Positions 44,436 through 52,914 of a stretch of 64,000 nt of DNA are shown in pieces. This DNA is from Hymenobacter sp. GOD-10R (GTDB lineage Bacteria; Bacteroidota; Bacteroidia; Cytophagales; Hymenobacteraceae). The stretch is from assembly GCF_035609205.1 (NCBI RefSeq), contig NZ_CP141186.1:1-64000 (forward strand), in the 5' to 3' direction. The position numbers and the translations under genes are program-made. The first letter of the stretch is position 1, and each line of letters begins with the position of its first letter. The notes beneath the pieces are model-generated. The model was given only the letters and a program-made list of their open reading frames with translations, had not been told where the DNA came from and ran no database searches.

Positions 44436-44900
44436 ATGAACCCCATGCTAGGTGACCCTTCCTCCGACCCAATCGTACCGCCTCAGGCGGGTTCAAAAGA
44501 TGCTGAAGAGGCTACGGTTTCATCGGCGGGCAATTTAGGTATTACAAAAATAGAAAAAAGTAGTACACAAACGACGGAACAAGCCCCTGTTTTGCCGCCC
44601 CTGAGTGCTGCCCGCCGTCCGGGGCGTCCGCCCCGGGCCACGCCCGCTCCGGTTACCTGGTCGATCCGCGGGGTGAGTCCGGAAACACGCGCCGTGTTGG
44701 AGCAAGGGGCGGCGCGGGCGGGCAAAACCCTGGGTCAGTACCTCAACGAAGACGTGTGCCCCTTTGTCCAGCAGCAACTCCACGGCAAGCCCGCGGCAAC
44801 GCCTTCCTTGCAGGAGGAGATCCAGTACCTGCGGCAGCTGGTGGAGAACCTAACCACCATGATTGCCGCCGGTACGGCCGGCGCAGGTGCTGACCTGTAG
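44436..44900 (+). CDS. RHH/CopG-like DNA-binding protein with AT-hook-like motif (cassette 1)
   Basis: 154 aa from ATG 44436 (MNPMLGDP). A disordered N-terminus contains RRPGRPPRA, similar to an AT-hook. The C-terminal part, TWSIRGVSPETRAVLEQGAA, GKTLGQYLNEDVCPF, is ribbon-helix-helix-like, and is followed by a coiled-coil tail (LQEEIQYLRQLVENLT). It is identical to the protein at 49449-49928 for more than 110 residues. Presumed transcription factor, possibly for the divergent PAS gene. Confidence 0.75.
   Translation: MNPMLGDPSSDPIVPPQAGSKDAEEATVSSAGNLGITKIEKSSTQTTEQAPVLPPLSAARRPGRPPRATPAPVTWSIRGVSPETRAVLEQGAARAGKTLGQYLNEDVCPFVQQQLHGKPAATPSLQEEIQYLRQLVENLTTMIAAGTAGAGADL
44508..44870. repeat. 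Left arm of 363-bp perfect inverted repeat
   Basis: Nucleotide-identical (as far as read by eye) to the reverse complement of 49494-49856. Coincides with the body of the RHH gene; a shorter identical stretch at the start of the gene (ATGAACCCCATGCTAGGTGA) is separated by a divergent segment. Confidence 0.85.
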
Positions 44901-45294
44901 CCGTGGCAAGCCAATGCGACCGCTAGGGTAATGGGTTTTCGCCAGCGTCCTGGCACCGGGCACCGTGCCGGGCCGCTGGCGCCGCAAGCATTCGTAACGG
45001 GATGGGACCACCACTGGCAATAGATCCCTACCTCACCCCGTAATAAGTAGCCACGGCGTAGAGCCGCTTGAACTTGGCTGGCACAACTTGGTCGTAGCAA
45101 GACCTCCCCCAGGTAAGGCCGTACGAGCTGTTCCCGGTGGCAGGCGGTTTCCGGTAAGCCGCTACGTCCTAAATGGAACAACTGAATCAAGATACTCTAG
45201 TGGTTACAGTGCTAGATCGTACAAATATATTATTTTTAACAATGTTTTAATACTATCGTTGCACTCCTACGTGGATACGATGTATCTTCACAGA

Positions 45295-45987
45295 ATGAAT
45301 TATGCTTTCCTGCAACGACTGTTGGCATCTGTGGAGGAGTTTGAGGCACAGCATAAGGAGTCTCCAAGTGATGCGTTAGCGGACTTTGCTCAGTGGCTAC
45401 ATGTGCGCACCAGCCCTTCCTCGGATTTAGCAACGGTCACGCGAGAGGCAACGCAAGCTGCCGAGACTTTGGAATCACGCATCAGCAAGTTGATTACGTT
45501 TCTCTACCGCTACGCACGCTTCTACTCGCGCTTGGCGCTGGACGGTTCCGTGCTGTTCGCCTTCGAAGACTTTTCCTACCTGGTAACGGTGAACTGCTAC
45601 GGCCCCTTGAGCAAAACGGAGCTAATCGCCCGTAATATCCACGAAAAGTCAAGTGGTACGGAGGTCATTAAGCGCTTGCTTAAGCAAGCGCTCCTTACCG
45701 AGCAGCCGCATCCCTCGGACCGGCGACGGCGCGAGTTGACGCTATCGAGTGAAGGCCGCCGGACCCTGTACCAAGTCTTCGAACGGATGCATCAGGAGGC
45801 CCATATGGTGGCCGGGAATCTGGATACTATTGAGCGTCACCAGTTGCTTTACTTGCTCTTAAAGCTAGACACCTTTCACTATCCTGTCTTCTCGCAAAAC
45901 CGGGCTCCGACCTTTGAGAGTCTGATCGAAACGCACTTCCCACAATTACGTCGTATGGAGTCCTCCCGCGAAGGGGTGCCTTCTTGA
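45295..45987 (+). CDS. MarR-like winged-helix regulator
   Basis: About 230 aa from ATG 45295 (MNYAFLQRLLASVEEFEAQH); ATG 45280 is an alternative. A helical N-terminus precedes a winged helix: YGPLSKTELIARNIHEKSSG, then EVIKRLLKQALLTEQ and RRRRELTLSSEGRRTLYQVF (the wing with its DRR-type motif). Presumed DNA-binding regulator controlling the downstream genes. Within the gene a 22-bp palindrome occurs at 45671-45692. 44901-45294 contains no supported gene. Confidence 0.8.
   Translation: MNYAFLQRLLASVEEFEAQHKESPSDALADFAQWLHVRTSPSSDLATVTREATQAAETLESRISKLITFLYRYARFYSRLALDGSVLFAFEDFSYLVTVNCYGPLSKTELIARNIHEKSSGTEVIKRLLKQALLTEQPHPSDRRRRELTLSSEGRRTLYQVFERMHQEAHMVAGNLDTIERHQLLYLLLKLDTFHYPVFSQNRAPTFESLIETHFPQLRRMESSREGVPS
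45671..45692. repeat. 22-bp perfect palindrome in the MarR-like gene
   Basis: AGCGCTTGCT/TAAGCAAGCGCT reads the same on both strands. It encodes KRLLKQAL; shares the CGCTTGC core with the 35-bp palindrome at 31611. Confidence 0.8.
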
Positions 45988-46197
45988 CGCAAGCGATCGC
46001 TGTGGTAGGAAACCAGGGACAGAGTCCGGCGTTTGCGGGGTCTTCCGCAGGCTAGGTAGTAGATTTTTTTACGCCAATGTGCTCATTTGCCCAGCGCAGC
46101 TTCACTCGCCATTTAGCGGGCAGCAAACCGGACAGCGCATACCCGTATTAGCCGCTAGGTGAGCTACGTTAAGGGCGGTACCCAGGACTCAGCAAAG

Positions 46198-46227
46198 AAA
46201 AGCCCCAGTTAAGCAACTGGGGCTTTT
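46198..46227. terminator. Terminator after MarR-like gene (cassette 1)
   Basis: Perfect 13-bp stem AAAAGCCCCAGTT (46198-46210) / AACTGGGGCTTTT (46215-46227), 4-nt loop, works in both directions. It is 211 bp beyond the MarR-like stop. Its counterpart in cassette 2 is at 48737-48766. Confidence 0.8.
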
Positions 46228-46334
46228 ACCATTACCTTATCAGAAGCAGATTGCGTTTGCCAAGAGCCACTCTCAACAAAACGCGCAGTAAGTAAGAGAT
46301 AAAATAATAGTCTTACAAAAAATATATAAAAGTA

Positions 46335-46355
46335 TTACGTAAAATAATTACGTAA
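46335..46355. promoter_or_regulatory. Two TTACGTAA palindromes (candidate operator, cassette 1)
   Basis: TTACGTAA at 46335-46342 and 46348-46355, 13 bp apart centre to centre, next to an AT-rich ATATATAAAAGTA stretch. A matching arrangement in inverse orientation is at 48606-48644. Rest of 46356-46666 contains no gene. Confidence 0.55.
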
Positions 46356-46666
46356 GTTAGTTCGGTGGCTGCCGTTCGCTTCCTAAAGTTACGAGATAGT
46401 AGGTGGCACTCCTAAATAGCCATCTTAGAGAATAGATCTACCTAAACTACTTAGCAGTTACCCCTTTTCGCGCCCCAGTAGCGGCTCCTGTACGCCCTGT
46501 TAACTTCTGCCCGCAAGGCAAGCCGCTTGTTACGCATGCTGATGAGCCTCCACGTGGTGGTACGCTCCTGCTCGTACTACGGCGGGACAGGCGTACCGGC
46601 GGTAAACAGAAATCCGGCCGGCCATGGGTCTTTTGCTCTCTTCCCGCTTCTTCCTATAATCTCTCA

Positions 46667-47140
46667 ATGGACCCTGCCTCTACTGCCAAATACTCCTCCC
46701 TGCCAGCCTTCACCCACGTGCTACACCAGCACGGGGTGTATGCCGCACTAGGCTACTTGAACCGGGGTACTACCCACCGCTACACAGGCGTGTTTCGCTT
46801 TGCTGGCCAGCACTCGCGCAACCTCGTGCTCTTCGACCGCTATGACGCTCAAGTACGGCAAGGAGCCCAGGTACCCTTAGCCGAAGCATTCTGTGCGCTG
46901 GTGGGTCGCCAGCGCGAGTCCTTACAAATTTTGAATGCGCTCGCCGACCCCCGTGCCCAGCAGATCAATACCTTGGTCACATCCTACTGTGGGGTGCCCA
47001 TCTACGATGCACAGGGACAGCTCTACGGGACCTTGTGCCACTACGATTTTAGCCTGTGTCAGGAGTCGCCTTTGAACCTGCAGTTGCTGGAAGCAGCGGC
47101 CCCGCTGCTATATGCAGCCTTAACCACGTCCCACTCGTAA
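46667..47140 (+). CDS. GAF-domain protein
   Basis: 157 aa. RYTGVFRFAGQHSRNLVLFD, QINTLVTSYCGVPIYDAQGQ and LYGTLCHYDFS are GAF features (C-terminal GxxC/H pattern). A single-domain ligand or redox/light sensor with no output domain. Twenty-six base pairs separate it from the STAS-like gene, forming a small operon. Confidence 0.8.
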   Translation: MDPASTAKYSSLPAFTHVLHQHGVYAALGYLNRGTTHRYTGVFRFAGQHSRNLVLFDRYDAQVRQGAQVPLAEAFCALVGRQRESLQILNALADPRAQQINTLVTSYCGVPIYDAQGQLYGTLCHYDFSLCQESPLNLQLLEAAAPLLYAALTTSHS

Positions 47141-47166
47141 AGACACCTAGCAGACGGTAATTTTCT

Positions 47167-47619
47167 GTGATGCAACTTGTTTACGCCTCTGCCTCGCTGC
47201 AGCTGCAACTCTGCCCGGCGCAAGAACTGCTCTACCTGGACTGGCAGCCTGGCGTCAGCTCCGAGGGGTTCCGCCAGGGGCTCACCGCTGCGGTCCTTAC
47301 TACGCGCGGGCAGCGACTGCGGGGCTGGATCACCCAGAACCAGCACGTCTACCCCTTGGCCCCAGCCGAGCAGCTCTGGCTCCTGGAGCATGGCCTGCTG
47401 GCGCTACACCACAGCACGCTACAATGCGTCGCGGTCGTCGTGCCAGCAGACGCCTTTCAGGAGTGCGCGCCGGAATCGCTGATCCGCAGCACTCGCTCGT
47501 TGGTCTCCTACGCGATCGATTACTTTCCCACCCTGGCGGACGCCGAGTCCTGGGTGCATGCCGGGCCCGCCCACAAGACGCAGCCGCGCACCCCTACCTG
47601 GGATAGTCGCAGCTACTAG
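47167..47619 (+). CDS. STAS/SEC14-like signalling protein
   Basis: 150 aa: LQLQLCPAQELLYLDWQPGV, LRGWITQNQHVYPLAPAEQL, SLVSYAIDYFPTLADAESWV. Overall layout (short beta start, helix, closing DAESWV helix) is like the STAS-type protein at 41327-41734. Signal relay is inferred. After it, 47620-48251 has no supported gene; the open plus frame at 47935-48351 looks non-coding. Confidence 0.6.
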   Translation: MMQLVYASASLQLQLCPAQELLYLDWQPGVSSEGFRQGLTAAVLTTRGQRLRGWITQNQHVYPLAPAEQLWLLEHGLLALHHSTLQCVAVVVPADAFQECAPESLIRSTRSLVSYAIDYFPTLADAESWVHAGPAHKTQPRTPTWDSRSY

Positions 47620-48251
47620 CCCCCAGCTTTCACCTGTTGTCAGGGCATCCAAACGGCTTAGCTTGCTCACCAGGTAAAAGCCTGGTTACTTAAACAGACC
47701 ACGTGGTCAATCCCGGCCGCTGGTTACAGGTCCTGCACGCTGAGTAGAGTGGCTGAGTGCATCTATTCCTCACTTGTTCTATCATTCTGGTCCTGCCGCC
47801 CCTGCGGGTACTAGCGCTTTATGCCTACGTACAATTTACTTCCGCTCGTCTTGCTGCTCGCTGAGCCGAATAGGACTTACGAATATGAGTACTTCCAAGC
47901 TACACTATGGGAAGCAGTATAAACCCTAGCAGCAGTGACGGGTGTTCACCGCTTCGCACGTGTTATCCCGTTTAGGGTGGCACAGGTTGCGTTTCCACTC
48001 CTTTACTGTGGAGGCGCATGCGCCGGGTTGAACTTGGGACCGCCCTCACCGTTCGCTGCTAGCGAGCCGGTACCGGTGGCTGAAAGCGGAACCTTAGCCG
48101 TGTATTGGCCCTTGTTCGTCTGGATACTTCGCGTGGCCGGACGCGCCTTACCAGCCGGTCCTTTTACGTATACTGGTGCCGAGTACCTGAGCCGTGTGGC
48201 GAGTGCTCACCAGAGAGCTTCGGTGTGCGCGGCACCTGCACGGTGCCGTTC

Positions 48252-48533
48252 TCAGCACGGGAGTACGGGTAGGGCTGTGTCCAAGGCGTGTGCGAGGGCC
48301 TGCATTAGCGTGCGTTGCTGTTGGCGAAAGAGGTCAGGCTGCTGCCGGTAGTACTGGTAGGCGATTAAATACGCTGTTTCCATGGAGCCGAGACCCCGCG
48401 CCAGCCACGTACTCACGGGGTACTGCCATGGCGCGTCCGTCAGCGGGGAAGTCACTTGCAGAAGTACCGCCTGGGTACTGGCCGTGACGACCTGCACCCT
48501 CACCGTAGCGGGGGGAAGTTCATGCGTAATCAT
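48252..48533 (-). CDS. Small hypothetical protein (cassette 2 target position)
   Basis: 93 aa: MITHELPPATVRVQVVTAST, then GSMETAYLIAYQYYRQQPDL and RTLMQALAHAL. Not recognised. It holds the place in cassette 2 that the GAF gene holds in cassette 1, downstream of the TTACGTAA sites. Confidence 0.5.
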   Translation of the reverse strand: MITHELPPATVRVQVVTASTQAVLLQVTSPLTDAPWQYPVSTWLARGLGSMETAYLIAYQYYRQQPDLFRQQQRTLMQALAHALDTALPVLPC

Positions 48534-48605
48534 CTTACCGTCAGTAGCACGAAGACTGAGGTCATGGCTAGTAAAATAAGGGTTCGTGGAAAGAACAGAT
48601 ACGTA

Positions 48606-48644
48606 TTGGCGTAATTTACGTAATACTTTTATATTTTTACGTAG
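48606..48644. promoter_or_regulatory. TTACGTAA-type palindromes (candidate operator, cassette 2)
   Basis: TTACGTAA (48616-48623) is flanked by degenerate copies (GGCGTAAT at 48608-48615 and TTACGTAG at 48637-48644). The reverse complement closely resembles 46318-46355, including AAAATATAAAAGTATTACGT. Confidence 0.5.
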
Positions 48645-48655
48645 TACAAAAAATA

Positions 48656-48686
48656 TTGCTTCAGGCGCTGTGACTACGTACTTTTG
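48656..48686 (+). promoter_or_regulatory. Bacteroidota-type promoter
   Basis: -33 TTG (48656-48658) and -7 TACTTTTG (48679-48686, consensus TAnnTTTG) with 20 bp between. It reads toward the terminator at 48737-48766, with no ORF between. Confidence 0.5.
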
Positions 48687-48692
48687 CCCCGG

Positions 48693-48766
48693 CTTAGCTG
48701 GAAGCGGTCGCCCAAAGGTTTTGGTAATGTGTTGCTAAAGGCCTCGGTCAGTTGACCGGGGCTTTT
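48693..48766 (+). ncRNA. Candidate small RNA
   Basis: Inferred from a good promoter and a terminator about 75 nt apart, with no gene between them. The 3' part would be the stem-loop itself. Alternatively, the terminator serves only the HxlR gene coming from the right. Confidence 0.3.
48737..48766. terminator. Terminator after HxlR gene (cassette 2)
   Basis: AAAGGCCTCGGTCA (48737-48750) pairs with TGACCGGGGCTTTT (48753-48766) with a few G-T/mismatches, and ends in a T run. 144 bp beyond the HxlR stop. Counterpart of 46198-46227. Confidence 0.65.
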
Positions 48767-48909
48767 ATGGCTATACTTAGTGGCTCTCTCCTAAGTTCCG
48801 CGAGGTAACCTGACCTTCTTTTGCCTGCTCGTGTTACCCCCTGGAACTTGGTGAGAAGATAGATCCGTTCGCGTGAGTACACTTGGCAACGGTAGTAGGC
48901 GGTTAGGAC

Positions 48910-49290
48910 TTAACCTGTTTGGTCAGTGAACAGGGCTGAGCTGGCTTGTGCGTCGGCGCGCAACTGCTGATGATACAACTGGCCGAATTCTGCCGCGGCC
49001 GCTAGCACGCGCAAGGCTTGTTGTCCCAGGAACGTGATTTGATATTCTACCCGCGCGGGCACTTGTTGTTGGGGTGTACGTAGCAGCAGACCGGTCGTGA
49101 CCAGGTGCTTGAGTTCCTGCATCAGGATTTTGTCACTGATGTCGGGCACGAGTTGCTTTAGCTCGCTGAAACGCCGGGGCGTAGTGTCCGCTAATTGATG
49201 CAACAGCAGCAAGCACCACTTGCCACCGAGCAGCTCCCAAGTGGTACGGACCGGACACCGGGGTGTGATGTGAATCGGATTAGGGGACAT
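48910..49290 (-). CDS. HxlR-family winged-helix regulator
   Basis: 126 aa. CPVRTTWELLGGKWCLLLLH is the family signature (CPVxxTxxxxGGKW), followed by RRFSELKQLVPDISDKILMQ and a wing. HxlR proteins respond to oxidative or electrophile stress in many bacteria, via the N-terminal cysteine in some members. It is positioned downstream of an RHH gene as is the MarR-like gene in cassette 1. Confidence 0.9.
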   Translation of the reverse strand: MSPNPIHITPRCPVRTTWELLGGKWCLLLLHQLADTTPRRFSELKQLVPDISDKILMQELKHLVTTGLLLRTPQQQVPARVEYQITFLGQQALRVLAAAAEFGQLYHQQLRADAQASSALFTDQTG

Positions 49291-49448
49291 GCTTACAAAA
49301 AGGTAAGTAAAGGGACCGAAACAATAGTTGTAAAGGTACGTATCTTGCCCTCCTTAAGGCTCTAATCCCGATTACCAGGGCGGTATTTTCGCTAGATTCT
49401 AAGCCGTTTTCTGTATGATTTATCAGCAACCAGAAGCTGCGGATTGCC

Positions 49449-49928
49449 TCAGGGCTCCGGCACGCCGCGTGTAGAAGTCGTCCCCGCCGTACTGGCGGCA
49501 ATCATGGTGGTTAGGTTCTCCACCAGCTGCCGCAGGTACTGGATCTCCTCCTGCAAGGAAGGCGTTGCCGCGGGCTTGCCGTGGAGTTGCTGCTGGACAA
49601 AGGGGCACACGTCTTCGTTGAGGTACTGACCCAGGGTTTTGCCCGCCCGCGCCGCCCCTTGCTCCAACACGGCGCGTGTTTCCGGACTCACCCCGCGGAT
49701 CGACCAGGTAACCGGAGCGGGCGTGGCCCGGGGCGGACGCCCCGGACGGCGGGCAGCACTCAGGGGCGGCAAAACAGGGGCTTGTTCCGTCGTTTGTGTA
49801 CTACTTTTTTCTATTTTTGTAATACCTAAATTGCCCGCCGATGAAACCGTAGCCTCCTGAGAAGGTACTAGGTTCCTTCCTAACGGCTCACTTGGTGCAG
49901 CGAGATGGTCACCTAGCATGGGGTTCAT
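49449..49928 (-). CDS. RHH/CopG-like DNA-binding protein (cassette 2 copy)
   Basis: 159 aa, start MNPMLGDH. From about residue 28 to 145 it is identical to the cassette 1 protein at 44436-44900, including RRPGRPPRA and the RHH-like and coiled-coil parts. The N-terminal linker and the last about 14 residues differ. The nucleotide identity implies recent duplication or gene conversion. Confidence 0.75.
   Translation of the reverse strand: MNPMLGDHLAAPSEPLGRNLVPSQEATVSSAGNLGITKIEKSSTQTTEQAPVLPPLSAARRPGRPPRATPAPVTWSIRGVSPETRAVLEQGAARAGKTLGQYLNEDVCPFVQQQLHGKPAATPSLQEEIQYLRQLVENLTTMIAASTAGTTSTRGVPEP
49494..49856. repeat. Right arm of 363-bp perfect inverted repeat
   Basis: Reverse complement of 44508-44870. 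Together the arms enclose about 4.6 kb with the MarR-like, GAF, STAS-like and HxlR genes. 49929-50410 contains no supported gene and would hold the divergent RHH/PAS promoters. Confidence 0.85.
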
Positions 49929-50410
49929 GGCAGGTCAGTTTAAGATGATGGATCATGTTTTACTTCTTACGCAAAGCGATCTACCCTGGCAGGCATAATC
50001 GCATTTGATTCTGGTTAGCAAAGTTCCTTATTCATTCAGCGGGGCACAAGCCGTCGTTAACTTCTGCTTTTCTTTCCGATGCACGACAACTCCCCCTAGC
50101 AATTCCGAAAGGCGTGGTCAATTTATGGCTGGCAACCAGTGCTCCCGCTATTCCGACGGCCGGATAGACTCCCGACTTATCTTCCCCACTACGCGTTAAT
50201 CGCCCTCACTGCCTGCACTACTAGAAGATACGTGTACTGGCGGCCTGCTAACCAGCAGGGTACTTCTTTCCCTAAGGCTGCTAAGTCCAGCAGGAGCTTT
50301 AACAACGATCAGCTACTGGTGCGGGGCACCAGCAGCTCGTGCACAAAGGTAACGGATTCCTCATTCTCAGTTAGACCGCCCCCTTTTCGAACCCACCCCC
50401 TCACGCTTGC

Positions 50411-51187
50411 ATGACAACTTTTCTTGATTCTGCATCACCATCTGAACGCGTTGAAGCGGCCCTGGAGGCGGCGGGAATTGGCGTATGGAAGCTGGATTTG
50501 CTAGCTCACTGCTTCACCTGTTCCCCCCGCTGCCGACAGCTTCTCGGCTTACCCACGACCAGTCCCGTCACGCTAGCGCAGGCCCTGGGCGTTATACATG
50601 CAGAAGACCGCACAAAAGTTGAATACCAGCTGGCACAAGCACTGGACCCGAGCGGCACGGGTCGCTTTGCCGTCGAACACCGCGTGCAGGTACCTGGGGG
50701 ACAGGTGCGCCAACTATTCTCGACGGGACTGGCTCTATTCGATCCTGGCCGTCGCTGGGCGACCCGGTTGCAGGGCATTATCAAAGATAGCACCGCCGGC
50801 CCCGCTACGCCTGGTTGGTTGCCCACTGAGCAGCAAGGATCCGGCGTGGCAGCGGTAACCGAGGTGCTGCCCGTCCTGCTCTGGATCTTAGCCCCGGATG
50901 CCACCATCATGTATTGCAATCCCTACTGGCGCCAGTACACGGGCTCGTCTCCGGCGCAGGCTTGGCCACAGGTACTCCACCCCGAGGATTTGCCCCGGTG
51001 GCGGAGCCAGTGGAACGCGTGCCTGCGCAACGGCGAACCGTATACGCTGGAGTACCGGTTTCGCCGCCACGACGGCGAATACCGGTGGTTCTTTGGCCGC
51101 GCCGTCCCTTTGAAGAACCACCGGGGGCACGTACAGCAGTGGGTCGGGGTCTGTCTCGACATCCAGGCGCAGAAGCAAACCCAGTAG
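50411..51187 (+). CDS. Tandem-PAS protein (cassette 2)
   Basis: 258 aa, paralogue of the protein at 42989-43921: VEAALEAAGIGVWKLDLLAH, LPVLLWILAPDATIMYCNPY, LEYRFRRHDGEYRWFFGRAV. It ends right after the second PAS domain (DIQAQKQTQ), without the coiled coil of the first copy. No output domain. Divergent from the RHH gene 2. Confidence 0.85.
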   Translation: MTTFLDSASPSERVEAALEAAGIGVWKLDLLAHCFTCSPRCRQLLGLPTTSPVTLAQALGVIHAEDRTKVEYQLAQALDPSGTGRFAVEHRVQVPGGQVRQLFSTGLALFDPGRRWATRLQGIIKDSTAGPATPGWLPTEQQGSGVAAVTEVLPVLLWILAPDATIMYCNPYWRQYTGSSPAQAWPQVLHPEDLPRWRSQWNACLRNGEPYTLEYRFRRHDGEYRWFFGRAVPLKNHRGHVQQWVGVCLDIQAQKQTQ

Positions 51188-51331
51188 CAGCGTGCCCGGA
51201 AACTCAGGTGGGCGTAGCCGATGGGATACGTGCTCGGTAGAAAGCCCGCGCTGCCTTTTAAAAGCTATCGATTTAACCAGCCGGTGTCGGCTGCTGGTCA
51301 CTCCACTTCTCTCCCTTTGCGGTCGTTACCT

Positions 51332-51706
51332 ATGAAGACCTTCTCCGCCATCGTACTCGTCGACGAGGATCCGATCTCGCGGTTTATCGCCCGGCGCGTA
51401 CTGGCTCGCTTACGCTTGACGGACCACTTATTCATTGCCCAAAGTGGTGATCAGGCGTTGCGGGTACTGCAACACCTGCCCGCTGGGCAAGTAGCTACCA
51501 GCTTACTTCTGGTACAGGTCAGCGTGGTTACCAGCAGTACCATGGCCTTCCTACGGGCACGCCAACGCTTTGGGTTGGCACCACAAGCCGAAGTGATTGT
51601 ATCCGCTTATCCTATGCCTGCGTGGCAGCTACGTCACTTGGAGGTGAAGCATCTTCTGCTCTGGCCCTTAACCGAGGAGAAATTAACCTACCTATTGCGC
51701 GAGTAG
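51332..51706 (+). CDS. Degenerate response-regulator receiver (pseudo-receiver)
   Basis: About 124 aa from ATG 51332 (MKTFSAIVLVDEDPISRFIA). The fold pattern of a receiver is clear: VLVDEDPISRFIARRVL (acidic pocket DED), IAQSGDQALRVL, and C-terminal LLLWPLTEEKLTYLL. However the expected phosphoacceptor Asp is Gln (SLLLVQVSVV) and the conserved Lys before Pro is Trp (LWPLTEE). It probably works without phosphorylation, as a protein-interaction module. Confidence 0.8.
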   Translation: MKTFSAIVLVDEDPISRFIARRVLARLRLTDHLFIAQSGDQALRVLQHLPAGQVATSLLLVQVSVVTSSTMAFLRARQRFGLAPQAEVIVSAYPMPAWQLRHLEVKHLLLWPLTEEKLTYLLRE

Positions 51707-51963
51707 GGATGCTGAGTCCCTTCGTTCACGGCTAGCTGCCAAAGCGGCAGAACTTTCGCTGCCTGCGTCGGCTTTTGTTCGCCGCGCTATATAATCGGGC
51801 GCTGTCGGGCTGCTGACAAGGCCTCTACGTAAACGCTAGGGGATGTACGACCACGCCATGAGGCGCCACACGTGGCGAGATCACCTGCCAAGGCACTTGC
51901 GCAAGCGGTTTGTTGCTACTTCACGTGCTATCTTGCTCCACTAGCCGCATTCTTCCCTCGCCT

Positions 51964-52587
51964 ATGCCAGCCGTAGATCTCGAAGCAGAACGTACCCTAT
52001 CGGAACGAGCCCGGCAGGACTGGACCTTGGTGCAAGCCGCGTTATTAGGTCGTCAGGCCGCGTACGCAGAGCTCCTGCAGCGCTACCACCGGTCAGTTTA
52101 CCACGTACTCTTGAAGATGGTACGCACGCCCGAGGAGGCTGAGGATTTGGCGCAGGAGGTCTTTGTCAAAGCCTTCCGTCGCCTAACCCAGTACCAGCCT
52201 TTGTTTGCCTTTAGCACGTGGCTTTTGCGCATCACTACTAATCACGGCATTGACTTTCTGCGCCGCAAGAAACGAATTGTGGCCCAGTCGCTGCACACGC
52301 CCCTGGCCACGGGCGACGAGGACAAACGCACAGCAGCAGTTCGTGACCCGGTGCCCGACCCGCAGGAGCAGCTAATTCGCCAGCAGCGCGTGGAGCTCGT
52401 GCAGCGCGTAGTCGAACGCTTGCCGGCCCGCTACGCACGCTTAGTAAGGCTGCACTATTTTCAGGAGTTAAATTATGAGGAGATAGCCGCCGCGCTCCAC
52501 CTGCCCGTGGGCACCGTGAAAGCGAGCTTATTTCGGGCCCGGGCCCTGCTGGTAGAACTACTGCCCATGAGCCGCGAAGGTCTTTAA
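51964..52587 (+). CDS. ECF-type RNA polymerase sigma factor
   Basis: About 207 aa from ATG 51964 (MPAVDLEAERTLSERARQDW). Region 2: YHRSVYHVLLKMVRTPEEAE, DLAQEVFVKAFRRLTQY, FSTWLLRITTNHGIDFLRR. Region 4: LPARYARLVRLHYFQELNYE, EIAAALHLPVGTVKASLFRA. No anti-sigma factor is adjacent. It may be the transcription output of the surrounding sensors, an inference from location. Confidence 0.9.
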   Translation: MPAVDLEAERTLSERARQDWTLVQAALLGRQAAYAELLQRYHRSVYHVLLKMVRTPEEAEDLAQEVFVKAFRRLTQYQPLFAFSTWLLRITTNHGIDFLRRKKRIVAQSLHTPLATGDEDKRTAAVRDPVPDPQEQLIRQQRVELVQRVVERLPARYARLVRLHYFQELNYEEIAAALHLPVGTVKASLFRARALLVELLPMSREGL

Positions 52588-52914
52588 GGCTTGCGGCGGC
52601 GTTCCGCGTAAGCGGACGAGGCAGTCCTGCAGGCCTGCCTGACACGTTTGCTCGTGTGATAGGTAAACAAACGCGATCAGTTTCGCAGCTGCTGCTCGGC
52701 AATAGACCGAAAAAAAATCTGGCCGATCGCCCGACGTTTGAACGAGTCTACTGGGGCGTCCGAATCCGTGCCCTGACGCCGAGCTACGCAACCGGTTCGC
52801 AAGCAGCTCAAGGCCTGAAAAGTTTCGTCTCATGCGCCGCAACGAAGCTGGCGCCGGGTCAAGCCGCATAACCAGACCCTGCAGCCTGGTATAGTCATTG
52901 CCTAGCTAAGAGCC

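Noticed and set aside
44735..45190. Open minus-strand frame of 151 codons
   Set aside because: Half of it is antisense to the RHH gene; the upstream half looks somewhat protein-like (GYLLRGEVGIYCQWW) but has no ATG start and no recognised family.
47935..48351. Open plus-strand frame of 138 codons
   Set aside because: Composition is rich in Arg, Ala and Cys with no recognisable pattern, and its 3' part is antisense to the better minus-strand gene at 48252-48533.
52656..52871. 71-codon plus-strand frame after the sigma factor
   Set aside because: No recognisable pattern, no supported start; an antisense frame of similar quality overlaps it.
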